Assembly (NCBI GenBank): GCA_965112735.1 | Contig: OZ218957.1 | Location: 2,604,001-2,668,000 of the forward strand | Length of the DNA: 64,000 bases | From: Phaeosaccion multiseriatum | Lineage: Eukaryota > Ochrophyta, other classes | Direction of reading: 5' to 3' | Shown here: piece after piece, positions 1 to 12,017 of the stretch | How the letters are laid out: each line of letters starts with the position of its first letter | Position numbering within the stretch: position 1 is the stretch's first letter | Translations under genes and position numbers: made by a program | Notes under the pieces: model-generated | Seen by the model: only the letters and a program-made list of their open reading frames with translations | Database searches by the model: none | What the model was told of the DNA's origin: nothing

Positions 1-2
1 TG

Positions 3-457
3 GGCCCCTCCTTCGGCGGCTCCATCGGACTGGCGTTCTACTGCGCCAATAGGTAAGGGTACGTGTTGGTGACTTACGGGAATCACCACATCACACTTGT
101 ATTTTGGTGACTTACGAGAATCACCACATCGTACATGTATTTTGGCGACTCACGGGAATCACCCCCAAGAATTATATAATTGTGTGTGTGTGTGTGAGGT
201 CCAGGGTCTTTTCATTCCCTTCCTTATTGACGTAACTGCTCATTGACTTTCTCCTTTGATCCCCTTTCCTTGACTTGTGGCACTGGCCCAGGCCCATGCA
301 CCTCTCAGCACAGACGTCCTCGTCCTGCGTAGTGCCGGCTGTCATTTGACGTGCTCCGTTGCCCCTCTCCCTCTCATTGACTTATGCGTGCCAACCAAAA
401 AGCATATCCGTGGCGCTGTACCTCATCGGATTCGCGGAGGCCGTGGGCATCATGCAG

Positions 458-497
<40 letters not shown>

Positions 498-1044
498 AGA
501 GTGTTAGAGAGTGGGGGTGTGTGACACACACAGAGAGAGAGCGCGTGTGTGCTGAAAACTCCAACTTCAACCCCTGCACTTGTTCAACTTGAGCTGACCT
601 CATCCCATCCCCTCACCCCCTCCTCACCCATTCGTGTGTATACATCTATGCCCATCCATTGCCATCCATCCATGCCCATCCATTGCCATCCATCATACAG
701 GACGGGTCCTACTTGGTCAACCGCACGTGGGATCAAGCCATCTTCGCACTGGGGGCAATGGCGGTGCTCGCTGGGGTGGCCTACGTTGGGGCGGGTGAGA
801 GGGGCCAAGGGGAGGGAGGGAGGGAGGGAGGGAGGGGAGGACAGCAGCAATAGTAGAGGAAGCTTGATGTACGCACGCTCTCTCCCTCGGTCCGTTCCCG
901 CCATCGCCTCTCCCACCCACCCCTCCTCACTGACGTCGAGTACCGTACAGTTACACTGCACCCCTCCCTGCACATGCCCAGCCCAACAACTCATACTCGT
1001 GCAATTGACAATGAACGGCTCCATCCCGACCCCCCCCCCTACAC

Positions 1045-1108
<64 letters not shown>

Positions 1109-1806
1109 TTCGAGATCAAAGCCCAGAAGGTGCTCCTGGTGGTCATGACTGGAGCGCTCGTGTCTTACTTCGCAGGGACTTTTGCAGCAGGGGGGGGCGA
1201 TGTAGAGGAGGACGGCATCACGGGATTGAAGGGGGGGACGTTTCGGAGCAATTTCGGGCCCGATTTCAGCTCTGGGGAGAGCTTTGTGACTGTTTTCGGG
1301 GTGTTTTTCCCGGCGGTGACGGGTATTATGGCGGGGGCCAACATCTCTGGCGATCTCAAGGACCCGCAGGTGAGGGGTGTTGGAGGGAGAGAGGGAGGGG
1401 GTTGGGTGGAGGGAGGGAGGGAGGAGGGAGAGGGGGGACACTCACGCTCTGCACTGACACCCCTGTCCTGATACCCACTACCATCCACTGCCATCCACTG
1501 CCATCCACTGCCATCAACCCCCCAACATCCCACCCACCCTCCTAACAGAAAGCGATCCCCAACGGTACTTTCATGGCCATCGCTCTCTCCACCATCGTGT
1601 ACGTGGGTATGGCGTGCACGCTGGGCAGCTCCGTGCAGAGAGACACTCTCAAGGCCTTTGAAGACGCCATTGTTAGTGCAGACATCTCCGCCTTCTCGCC
1701 CCTCGTCTTTGCGGGCATCTTTGCGGCCACGCTCAGCAGGTACATGGGCGGCTGCGTGTGTGGGTGTGGGTGGGTGTGTGTGTATGTGTGTGTGTGTGTG
1801 GCTCTG

Positions 1807-1849
<43 letters not shown>

Positions 1850-1930
1850 GTGTGTGTATGTGTATGTGTATGTGTGTGTATGTGTATGTGTGTGTGTGTG
1901 TGTGTGTGTATGTGTGTGTGTGTATGTGTA

Positions 1931-1963
<33 letters not shown>

Positions 1964-1996
1964 GTGTGTATGTGTGTGTATGTGTGTGTATGTGTA

Positions 1997-2027
<31 letters not shown>

Positions 2028-5000
2028 GTGTGTATGTGTGTGTGTATGTGTATGTGTGTGTGTGTTTGCGTGTGTGTGGGTGGCACTTCCTCTCGTCCCC
2101 CTCCTTCTTCCCGTGCTGCAGCTAGAAGGTGGCCAACTCTCAAGAGAACAACAACCCTCCTTCCCCTTGAGACTGATTGCGCCTCCCCACCCCCTCCCGC
2201 CCGCAGTGCTCTGGCACAGATCATCGGTGCCCCTCGCATCTTGATGGCCCTAGCCAGGGACGACATCTTCCCTTTCCTCAAGCCCTTCAAGAAGGGGCTC
2301 GGCAGCAAGGACGAGCCCATCAACGGATACCTCCTCACCTTTGTAAGTCATTAAGAACCATGTGGTAGTACCTACTACAGGGGTTTAAGCGTTTCAAGTC
2401 AGTCATTCAGGAGTGGACTACTGTACCCAAGCCCCTCGCGCCCATACTCCACCCTGACACCACCCACCTTCTGTCCTGACACCACCCACCTTCTGTCCTG
2501 ACACCACCCACCTTCTGTCCTGACACCACCCACCTTCTGTCCTGACACCACCCACCTTCTGTCCTGACACCACCCACCTTCTGTCCTGACACCACCCACC
2601 TTTGTCCTGACACCACCCACCTTCTGTCCTGACACCACCCACCTTCTGTCCTGACACCACCCCACCCCGCTATACCCCCTCGCCGGCGACCTGACACCAC
2701 CCATCTACACACACCTAACCTCTGTCCTGACACCCACCCACCCTCTGTCCTGACGCCCACCCACCCATCCACTACCATCCACTGCCATCCACTACCACAC
2801 CCCCCCCCCGCCCAGGCCATCGCCACCGTGGCCATTCTTGCCGGTGACCTCAACACGGTCTCTCCCCTCATCACCAACTTCTTCCTCGTGTCGTATGCCC
2901 TCGTCAATTACGCGTGCTTCGCAAGTTCCATCTCGCGCAGTCCGGGATGGAGACCGAGGTGAGAGAGTACGGTAGTTGGTTGTACGCCAGTTGGTTGTAC
3001 GTCAGTTGGTTGTACCGTCAGTTGGTTGTACACCAAATGGTTGTGTGCCAGTTGGGTGTCCATGCCCGTCCGCTCATCCCCTCCTGTGCCCTGCTCCGTG
3101 CTTAGCTCTGTCCTGTGCGATACCCTATCCCTTCTTGCCTCCTTCTTACCCATATACCCTGCGATGCTCTACTTACTCAGCTACAAGCTCTACAACCCGT
3201 GGGTGGCTTTGTTCAGTGCCATCCTCTGCTTCGCCGTCATGCTCATGACTGAGTACATCACCGCAGGTACAGCAATTGGTGATACAGGAGAGAGAGAGAG
3301 GGAGGGAGGGGAGGGAGGGGAGGGGAAAGGAGAGGGGAAGAGAAGGGAGGGAGAGGGAGTGAGCAAGGTCAAGCTTAGGACTCACTCACTTACCCCCTGT
3401 TCCTGACACCCGCCCCCTTCAGGCATCACAATCGTGCTGTGCGGGCTGCTGTACAAGTACGTGGACTGGAGCAAGCCCGATGTGAACTGGGGCTCTGCGG
3501 GGGAGGCCTATCGCTATGTGCAGGCAGTCAACAGCGTGTGCAAGCTCCAGACGGCAAAGAGCCACGTCAAGAACTACAGACCGCAGGTAGGTTGGGATGG
3601 GGGTGGGGGGGCAGCGGATGGCAGGGGATGGCCAATGAAAGATGCAGTGTCTCACTCACTCACTCACTGACTCACAGTCTCACTCACGCTGTCACCCACT
3701 CACCCACTCACCCAGTGACTCACCCACGCACCTACTCACTCACTCACTCACTCACTCACCCACTCACTTCACTCACTCACCCACTCACTCACCCACGCAC
3801 TCACTCATTCACGCACTCACCCAGTCACTCACCCATGCACCTACTCACTCACTCACTCACTCACCCACCCACTCACTCACTCATTCACTTACTCACTTCA
3901 CTCACTCACTCACTGCCTCACTGACGTAATCAACCTGTCATTAACTTACTGCTTTTCATTGACGTACTGCACCCAGTACCTGGTGCTGGTGAAGGATCCG
4001 CGGCGCAAGGCATCAATGGTGCGCTTCCTCTCGCAGCTCAACGACGGCAGAGGGGCCATGGTGGTGGGCAGGGTCATCATTGGACGGTAAGTCAATGAGG
4101 GACGGGACGGGACGATGGAGGGAATTCCTTCCAATCTGTGATTGACTTCAACCTATAACAGTAATGTGTGGTGGTGCTTACTGCGCTGGCCTGCCCTTCC
4201 CTGCCTCTTAACTCGCTGCTCTCTTCCTCTCTCCCTCTCTCTCTCCCGCTCTGTCTGGTTCTCTCTCGCTCCGTCTCGCTCTCGCTCCATCTCTCTCTCG
4301 CTTGCTTCTCTCATCTCTTCTCCTTCTCCCCTCATCTCTCTTGCTATCGCGCTCGACCGCCCTTCCCCTCCCCCTTCTCCCTCCCTCCCGCCTACCACCG
4401 CCATCCACCCTCATCCGCTGCCGTCCCCTCGCCTCAGCTTCGAAGACCACGTGGCGGCCCACCGCGAGACTCGTGACGACAACTACCTTGTGGAAAACGG
4501 TATTCAAGGTGAGGGGACGGCAGGGGATGGCAGTAGATGGCAATGGATGGCAATGGATGGAAGGGGGTGAAGGGAGGGCAGGATAGAGTGAGGGAGGGAA
4601 GAGGGGGTGCGGTGAAGTTCGTAGTGAGCAGTGTGGTGCCCCTTCTCCTCCACTCCACTCCCCTCCCCTCTACTCGCCTCTTCTCCTCTTCCCCCACCGC
4701 TTTTTTTCCGTCCTGGCATCCTACCGGCCCGAGAATCCCCGTTCTGTAACGCCCTCTTTCTCGGTCCTGACACCCACCCACCCACCCACCCCTCTCTCTC
4801 TGTCCTGACACCCCTTGCTTTGCAGGCTTCATGGATGTGGTGGTTGCCCCGACTCTGCTGCTGGGCTGTGAGGGCTTGTTGCAATTGGGGGGCATGGGGA
4901 GGCTGCGACCCAACACCGTCATGATGGGGTACAAGATGGGGTGGGAGGAGGCCCCGGATGAGGTGAGGGACGGCCGAGGAGAGGAGGGGGGAGGGGAGGG

Positions 5001-7335
5001 GATATGGGGATATGGGTATATGGGTAATGCAATGCAAGCGTAATGCATCGCAACGCAACTCGACGCTGTAACGCAAAAATGGCTCTACTCTTACGCTCTA
5101 CTCTTACACTCTACTCTTACACTCTACTCTTACACTCTACTCTTACGCTCTACTCTTACGCTCTGCTCTTACGCTCTACTCTTACGCTCTACTCTTACGC
5201 TCTACTCTTACGCTCTATACTCTTACGCTCTATACTCTTACGCTCTACTCTTACGGCTCTACTCTTACGCACTACTCTTACGCTCTACTCTTACGCTGTA
5301 CCCTTACGACTCTACCCCTAACCCTCTCACGCTATTCAGGACGTGAAGGAGTACGTGGACATTATCCGAGCGTCCTTCGGTACGGGCTGCGCAGTTGGAG
5401 TCATACGGGGTGTGGACGACCTCGGCCTGCTCAAGATCCCCCCGGGGGGCACTCTGGACGTGTGGTGGCTGGTGGACGATGGGGGGCTCACCATCCTCAT
5501 CCCGCACTTGCTCAGGCAGCACAAGAACTGGGCAGGGTGCAAGTGAGTAGTGGGGGCTTGAAAGAGGGGGTGGGGTGTGGGCTTAGGTGGGTGGAGTGAA
5601 GTGGGGGGTGGGTACGTGGTTTGGGGGTTGGTGATTGCACTCACAAGAGAAAGCAAAGCAACGCAGCGCCCCCCCTCACGCTTCACGCTGTGCTCGTCAG
5701 AGACAAGACGGACAGTGAGAGGCGCTCTTGCCTGCCGGCCTGGTGGTGCCTTCTGCCGGTGCCTTCTGCTGCCTTCTGGGGAAGGAGACATCCCAACACA
5801 TGCTCCTTGCAATCCTTCGCCCCTTGTAATCCTTCCCCTCCTTCGCCATATGTGATGTTGTAGGATTCGCGTGCACACCCTGGCGAAAAGAGGCCATCTT
5901 ACGTCAGAGCAGGTGAGTAGTGCTTTGGGGAGGGAGGGAGGGAGGGAGGGAGGGGGGGTTAGGGGAAGATATAGATAGATACAAACATGGGAACAAATGA
6001 GGGCGGGAGAGAGGAACAGACAACAAATGAGAAGACGGAGACAGGGAAGGAGATCAGGAAGAGAGGCAACGCAAGGAACAGTGACCCAGCGGAGTCCTAC
6101 GGGCTGGCCGCTTACCCATATGCCTCCCTCCCCACTATCCCCTCCTCCCTCCCTCCCTCCCTCCCCCCTCTCTCCCTCTCTCCCTCCCTCCCCTCCCTCC
6201 CTCCCCTCCCTTCCCTTCCTTCCCTCTCTCTCTCTCTCCCTCCCTCCCTCATTCCCTCCCTCCCTCCCTCCCTCCCTCCATTCCCCTGTATGCCCAACAG
6301 GTGCGCATGTCCCGTCTGCTGCGCAAGTTCCGCATCAACGCCGAGCTCGTCATGGTTGACACTGCGGAGAATGGGGACTTCGAACCCTCTGCAGAGGCGA
6401 AGGCCAAGTGAGTGTGTGTGTGTGAGAGAGAAAGAGGGGGAGAGTGCGTGAATGTGCGTGTATGAGGGAGGGAGGGAGAGAGTGTGTGAGTGTGTTAGTG
6501 TGTGTGTGGGAGAGGGAGAGTGTGTGTGGGTGGGCGGGTGCGTGTGCGTGACGTACGTGTGTGTGGAGTCTTTAAACCCTTCGCAGAGGCTAATGCGAAG
6601 TGTGTGTGCGTGTCTGTGTGTATTGTGTATGTGTATGTGTGTGAATGAGTGTGTGGGTGAGTTGTGTGTGTGAGAGAGAATGTGTGTGCGTGTGAGAGAG
6701 AGGGAGATAAGAGTGTGTGTTTCGAACCCTCCCGTGAGGCCCAGGCCATGTGAGTGTGTGTGTAATGTATATTTCCCTCCCTCTCTGCCTCCCTCCGTCC
6801 GTCCCTCCATCCGTCCCTCCATCCGTCCCTCCCTCCCCGTCCTCACCCCCTCCTATTCCCAGGTTCGAGGCTACGTCTGGCGGTTCCCTGAGCGAGAAGG
6901 ACAAGAGCCTGTACTTCCTCCGCCTGAGCGCTCTGTTGCACAAGTACAGCAAAGACTCCTCCATGCTTATCGTCACGTAAGTCACTCACTAGGGCAGGGA
7001 GAGGGAGGAAGGGAAGGGAGGGAGGGAGGAAGGTCAGTGAGTGAGTGAGTCCGTGAGTCAACTCAGTCACCAACATCAACAACGAGGTTTGCTGGACTTT
7101 TCTTTGATTGGTCGGTTACATTTTACATACTGCCATCCCCTAATCGACTGCCATCCCCTCATCCCTCATCCGCTGCCATCCCCTCCCCCCCTCCCCCTCT
7201 CTCAGGCTGCCCGTGCCCCGCTACAGCATCCCCCCGCGGCGCTACATGGCTTACCTGGAGCTTCTTAGCGCCTCCCTCCCGCCCTGCCTGCTGCTCAGGG
7301 GAAACCAAGAGAGCGTCATCACTTACCACAACTAG
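3..7335 (+). CDS. SLC12-family cation-chloride cotransporter, 3' part (17 exons seen)
   Basis: Electroneutral Na/K/Cl symporter of the SLC12 (KCC/NKCC) family; the 5' end lies outside the window. Exons by splice consensus: 3-52, 403-457, 701-794, 1107-1369, 1549-1739, 2207-2342, 2816-2958, 3181-3266, 3423-3586, 3977-4086, 4438-4508, 4826-4962, 5340-5542, 5864-5912, 6301-6407, 6863-6976, 7206-7335; they sum to 701 codons in one frame, stop TAG at 7333. The sequence opens in a transmembrane core motif ([16 protein letters not shown]), then shows the family hallmark [49 protein letters not shown] and PGWRP. The cytosolic C-terminal domain has [29 protein letters not shown] and the typical tail RYMAYLELL...VITYHN. 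Introns are full of (TG)n, (AC)n, (ACTC)n and GGGA repeats. KCC versus NKCC cannot be decided from this part. Confidence 0.93.
1755..2076 (+). repeat. TG/TATG microsatellite in cotransporter intron 5
   Basis: About 320 bp of interrupted TG and TGTATG units that begin shortly after the splice donor at 1740. Long open frames here (poly-CV or poly-TH) are artefacts of the repeat. Confidence 0.95.
2453..2662 (+). repeat. 22-bp minisatellite, about nine to ten copies, intron 6
   Basis: Tandem unit built on CTGACACCACCCACCTTCTG with a few indels, lying between the exons that end at 2342 and start at 2816. The core TCCTGACACCC(ACCC) recurs in other introns of the window (about 3406, 4766, 4800, 34060-34115). 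Confidence 0.9.
3646..3925 (+). repeat. (ACTC)n repeat, intron 9 of the cotransporter
   Basis: About 280 bp of ACTC units with CCC and GC interruptions between the exon ending at 3586 and the exon starting at 3977. Confidence 0.9.
5093..5315 (+). repeat. 13-bp minisatellite, about 17 copies, intron 12
   Basis: Tandem ACxCTCTACTCTT units between the exon ending at 4962 and the exon starting at 5340. Confidence 0.9.
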
Positions 7336-8336
7336 TTGGAGGCGTATGGGTGCAAATGGATGAGAGGCATATGGGGCTGTTAGGTAGAGGCATATGGGCA
7401 TTCGGGATGAGAGGCACTTCGGCTCTGGGGAAATGACGAGGAGCGTCATCGCTTTCCCCAGCCTACTGGTAGGGCAAGGGTACAGCCATTTGTTCTCATT
7501 TGGAGGCTTACGGGGATTCGATGAGAGGCATTGTCGCACGGACTGTGAGTCGGTTGGAGGCATATGGGGCAGATGGATAGAGGCATGCGGGCACGCCTAC
7601 TCCCTCCCAATAGCCTGTGCCGAGGAGCAAGGAGAGAGGTGAACGGGCAGGGGAGGGGTGTTGCAAGCACGACACCTCAAGGAGGGCTTCACCCCCACCC
7701 CATCACCAGCTAGGCTACATGCCGATTACGGTTACTGACTTACGACGGACACGCTTCTACCCATTTCTCCTGACTGATGGTTCTATCCATCTGTGTAAGT
7801 AGCGACTGAAGCGGGGCAGTGCTGGCAAGCACAGGAGGCGAGTGTTTGTGAGCCTGTCTGTACTGTCTGACTGACTTGTCTCCCTGTGGATCACCACTTG
7901 CTTAGGACAGCGAGTGCTACTATGACTCGCGACCAGAGAAGACCGGGTAGCCGCAAGCAGCAGGAGGAGCAGCAGCGGCGGCCGCAATTGGCGTCTTGCT
8001 GTACTTGAGTAAATCATTCTCTCTCTCTCTCTCTTTTGGTGGTGTGGTCTTACCACACTTTGGTCAGTCCCTCGGGAAGGAACAAAACCGGCACGAGGCG
8101 TAGCTCACAAGACCTCTCAGAATTTCTCTCTCTCTTATACACAATAACTGGAGAGTGCGCAAACTCTGCGCTACAGTACTCGACTTGCCCGCCTTCATCC
8201 ATGTCTCTCCCTAGACCGAGCAAAAGACACACCCGCCATCTCTACAAGGTCGTCGGCAGCCGCCCAAAGAAAGCACAATCTCCGTCCATGCACCACGACC
8301 CCTCCTCTCTTCTCCTGGGTTACGTAATAACTATTG
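7336..8336. other. intergenic; scattered GAGGCATATGGG motif copies
   Basis: No gene recognised. The first 300 bp holds at least five variants of GAGGCATATGGG (about 7339, 7361, 7386, 7505, 7557), a short dispersed family also present in introns at 16.3-17.8 kb and 33.0-33.15 kb. The rest is the shared 3' spacer of the cotransporter (+) and the ankyrin pseudogene (-). Confidence 0.7.
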
Positions 8337-9385
8337 TCAGTTTTGGCAGTCGCAGGGGTGTCCATTGGCATGCACCCACTGCTTCATCTCCTCAAAGGCG
8401 GCAGGGACCATATCCCATCGATCACCTTTTTCGTCTTTCCAGTACTGTGGGCATGCCTTGCCGTCCCAGGGGCACATGACCTCCTCCGATCGGAGCCATT
8501 TCAGCATGGGTAGGCTCTTGGCGACATAAACTGCTCTAAGACACACATATGTATCCCATAAGCACAGCTCCCGTGCGTTTGCGTGCAGCCATCGTAGTAC
8601 TTCCAGGTTGCCCTCTAGGACTGCAAAGGAAGACCCATGTCTCCATTCGCTGTATTCATCTGCCGCCTCCATCGCAGCTCTGACCTTGGGGTGCTGCACA
8701 AGCATGTCCAGCACTATAATGCTCCCCGCCACAACAGCAGTCATCCACATCTCGGCGTCAGGAGGCCCCTCAAACTCATCAGACAAGAGCCACTCCAGAA
8801 CCTCCACATTGCCGCACTTGCCAGCTTCCGCACTTGTCCAACACTTTTCCCAAGGGCATTGCTTCTTGTCGGGGAGGTCCTCGGATCGCAACCACTTGAG
8901 GACACGTAGCCCATGCCTAGCATTCCTCACAGCGGCTTTGCAGGCCTCATTATCCCAGGGGCAGTTCAAACGATGAAGTCCCTTGCACACGCTCACATCT
9001 CTGCCGCCGCCTCGAAAGTTCCCACACACAGCTCGTATCCACAATCCATGGCCCACTGCACGCGCTTGACAGACTCCACCACGCTTGGAAGAGAAGTCTC
9101 GAGTGAAGGATACGCCATGCTATACTGCTCTTGCCACTCCTTGCACACGGTGGAGATGAAGACGTGATGGCCTCTCCCCACAAGAGGCATGACCAGGGGC
9201 ATGGCCCTCTGCAGGACCTCCAAAGCCGCATCTGCCATCCTTCTGCGCGATTCAACACTGCAGCGGCCGCGGAAGCAAGGACCAACAGCAGCAGCACAGA
9301 TGGTGTGCTCTTGTTTCGTTTGTTTTTTTCCTTGTTGGCCTCCTGCTCTACTAGCTAGATTTGAGCGCGCGGGGGGCAGATTCAC
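8337..9385 (-). pseudogene. ankyrin-like CPWD-repeat protein, frameshifted paralogue
   Basis: Two overlapping frames together match the intact gene at 9841-10932 from end to end. The upstream frame (9385 to about 8993) carries FISTVCKEWQEQYSMAYP and ESVKRVQWAMDCGYELCVGTF, then meets a stop just after AAAEM. The downstream frame resumes with DVSVCKGLHRLNCPWD and continues to NGHPCDCQN. Aligned to the paralogue, about seven bases are missing near 9000, which accounts for the shift. The first likely start is MADAAL (9238) rather than the first ATG at 9385. The copy lies head to head with the intact gene, so the pair is an inverted duplication. A sequencing error is less likely than for a homopolymer, because no repeat lies at the break. 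Function of the family is unknown; repeats of this type usually bind proteins. Confidence 0.8.
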
Positions 9386-9840
9386 AGCTGGCTCCGACTA
9401 ACCAACTCCCCTCGCTCTAAAAAAATCCTCACTCTCCCCTTTTATAGGGCCTTTTGTACATCGCATCAGCCTACGCCAGGAGGTACGAGTGTGGCGGAGA
9501 AGAGGAAAGGCTGGAAGAGGTCTTGAAGTAATCCACACCATCCCCTTCAACGGTCGCGTTTATATTATATGTTCTTTTGCCTCCCCCCCTCCTTAACTTC
9601 AACCCTCGTTCCTCTGCCTCGTGCTTCCTCGGCAATCAGCTTCATCTTGCCTGTACTTGTCCTCACTTCACCTCCTTTGAAGGTCTGTCCCCTTCCCTTG
9701 TGTCGACATACCAGGATTTACTGAAGAGAGCACACCCGCCAGAGTTTAGTTTCTTCCCCCCGATCACACCGCATCAAGAGTTCCAAACAGACGCCGCTTG
9801 GCCCTTGCAGAATCGACGACGGAGTGGGACGGTAGAAGAT

Positions 9841-10932
9841 ATGGAAGGCCTGGACCAAAAGCAGGGTGGTAAGCGGCTCCAGCCAGCCAGCTCCCCCAGC
9901 CGACTCCGCAGGATTTTGGCATGGGCCGGCTCAGGATTTTGGCATGGAGGTGGCGGTACCAGTGTGGCAGCTGCTCCCCATTCCGCCGCCCTTGCTGCAA
10001 GCGAGGGAAGCGATGCTGAGACCTTCGAAGCTTGTGAGCAGGTCCTGGCTCAGTCTGTATTGCTCAACACAGTCATGAAGTGGGCTGGGGAGGGTGACGA
10101 CTTCTTCGTAGCGGCGGTGAGCAAGGAGTGGAAGGGACATTACAGGCGTCTCTATCCGGTCAAAAGGACTCGAGTCAGGAGAGTGATAGAGTCCGTGGAG
10201 CGCCTGAGGTGGGCCAGGAAGTACGGCTATGAGCTGAGCGTGCGGACGTTTCGAGCTGCGGCACGGTACGGAGATGTGCGCGTGTGCAAGGCTCTTCACA
10301 GCATGGGCTGTGCCTGGGATGAGAGCGTGTGTAGGGCTGCTTCGTGGAATGAAAGGTTCGGACTGAGCATCCTCCAGTGGCTGCGGACGGAGGAACTACC
10401 CGGCAAGGAGAGGTGCCCGTGGAATGGATGGGTGTGTGAGGCACCAGCTGCGAAGGGGAACCTGGAGATGCTGGAATGGATGCTCACAGACGAGGTGAAT
10501 GCGCCATTTGATCATATGATTTTGATGAGTCCTATTGAGCGGGGGCGTCTTCCTGTGGTGGAGTGGGTGTTGCAACAGCCCAAGGTCAGAGCTCAGATGG
10601 AGGCGGCAGGAGAATACAGCTGGTGGGGGGCCGGGCCTGGATTTGCGGCCGAATCAGGCGATCTTGAAGTGCTGCAATGGTTGCATGCCAACGCACGGGA
10701 GCTATGCAGGTGGAATACAGGTGTGTGTCGTTCCGCAGTTTGGTACGGCAAGAGCCTCTCTGTCTTGAAATGGCTCCGATCGGAGGAGGTCATGTGTCCC
10801 TGGGACAGTGACGCATGCCCGCAAAAATCGAAGGACCTTTTCGGTGATTACTGGGGTATAGACCCTGCCGCTTTTGAGGAGATGAAGCAGTGGGTGCACG
10901 CCAACGGGCACCCCTGCGACTGCCAAGACTGA
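9841..10932 (+). CDS. ankyrin-like repeat protein with CPWN/CPWD motifs (363 aa)
   Basis: Single-exon gene. The frame is open from 9577, but the Met at 9841 (MEGLDQKQGG) fits better, since the earlier part is compositionally UTR-like. After a low-complexity N-terminus comes an F-box-like helix region (LAQSVLLNTVMKWAG, FVAAVSKEWKGHY), then four to five degenerate ankyrin-like repeats of the form AxxxGNLExLxWLxxxxCPWxxxxC, ending MKQWVHANGHPCDCQD. Proteins like this are multicopy in heterokont algae and are thought to be binding scaffolds or substrate adaptors; the F-box reading is inference. Two degraded relatives lie at 8337-9385 and 23941-24170. Confidence 0.75.
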   Translation: MEGLDQKQGGKRLQPASSPSRLRRILAWAGSGFWHGGGGTSVAAAPHSAALAASEGSDAETFEACEQVLAQSVLLNTVMKWAGEGDDFFVAAVSKEWKGHYRRLYPVKRTRVRRVIESVERLRWARKYGYELSVRTFRAAARYGDVRVCKALHSMGCAWDESVCRAASWNERFGLSILQWLRTEELPGKERCPWNGWVCEAPAAKGNLEMLEWMLTDEVNAPFDHMILMSPIERGRLPVVEWVLQQPKVRAQMEAAGEYSWWGAGPGFAAESGDLEVLQWLHANARELCRWNTGVCRSAVWYGKSLSVLKWLRSEEVMCPWDSDACPQKSKDLFGDYWGIDPAAFEEMKQWVHANGHPCDCQD

Positions 10933-12017
10933 TGGCGCCGTCCCGCGATGCCAGCCACATGTGTGTACAGTAAGTACTACTTCACTCAAGTAGCTTGGAA
11001 GTTACTTGATGAGTCTTGATCGGCATGGGGCGATGGCATCTGAAGGCGTACAGACGGGCGCCTACAATCCACCGCCGAGAGTAGACTTGATGGCCCTCTC
11101 CTCTGCCTCGGCTGTTGCTCAATGGGACCAAGAGGACCCACAGCAACACTGAAGGACCGGCAGAGACAACGAGGGGCTCGCTCCTCCCGTCAGTCAGCTC
11201 CATGAGCACCCAAGGACATGTACATAAGAAATTGTTGCTGATGTATGTACAAGTATGTTTGTAGTTGCTGCGGGTTTGGGGGAGGGGGGGGAAGGAGAAG
11301 AGGGCGGGGATTGTTGCGAAGTACGCGAACGTCCGAACAAGATGAGAAGCGAAAGAGTCTCTCTCGATTGGCCCCTTTCCTCAGAGAGACAAGTCTTGTC
11401 ACGCCAATGAAGGGCACTCCTGAACCCATGAAACCGTGAAACCGTGAAACCGTGAAACCCCCCCGTATAGTGGGCCGCACTGGGTGGTCCCGCACGGGCA
11501 ATCTGGAAGTGTGTACTTGCATTGGCTGTCGGGTTTGAATATACATGAGACTCGTATTCACAAAAAATACCATGCTCTACGATGAACCCTCTCCTGACAG
11601 CACAAAAGACGCACATCGATCGATCGATGGATCGATCGAGAGAGAGACAGAGAGAGAGACAGAGATGCTTGGACTCTCAAACAGAGTCCTGCCTCTGGAG
11701 AGGAGAGAGGCTCCCCCTCCCAACAGGGGGCAATGCAACACCACTTGTTCCTCTTACAAGAAAGGAGGGAGGGGCGGCAAAGAAGCAACCCAACGCCACA
11801 GAGTACTTTCTCCAGTCAGTCAGTCAGTCAGTCAGTCAGTCAGTCAGTCGCCCCACAAAGCCAAAGGTAGGTGATGCGTTGGTGATACGGCCTCCCTGAC
11901 GCTGGAACAGCACGGGCAGTCACAGGATAGGAGACATGACACTCGTCTGTCGTCACCCGCTCACGCCCACCCGCCCACCCGCCCACCCACACAACATCCT
12001 CAAACTACGCTCATGGC
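10933..12017. other. intergenic, no gene seen
   Basis: Contains four GAAACCGT-type tandem units near 11430-11460, an ATCGATCG-rich stretch near 11613-11640 and a (CAGT)n run at 11812-11850. No conserved open frame was recognised. Confidence 0.6.

Noticed and set aside
1733-2338. Open frames reading poly-Cys/Val or poly-Thr/His
   Set aside because: They are translations of the TG/AC intron repeat and conflict with the conserved cotransporter exons on both sides.
2453-2662. Regular 22-bp repeats resembling a CRISPR array
   Set aside because: Units are head to tail with no unique spacers and lie in an intron of a eukaryotic gene; it is a minisatellite.
8337-10932. Ankyrin-like pair as a giant-virus insertion
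   Set aside because: Related repeats occur in large algal viruses and in heterokont genomes alike; no viral core gene, promoter motif or compositional island is present here.
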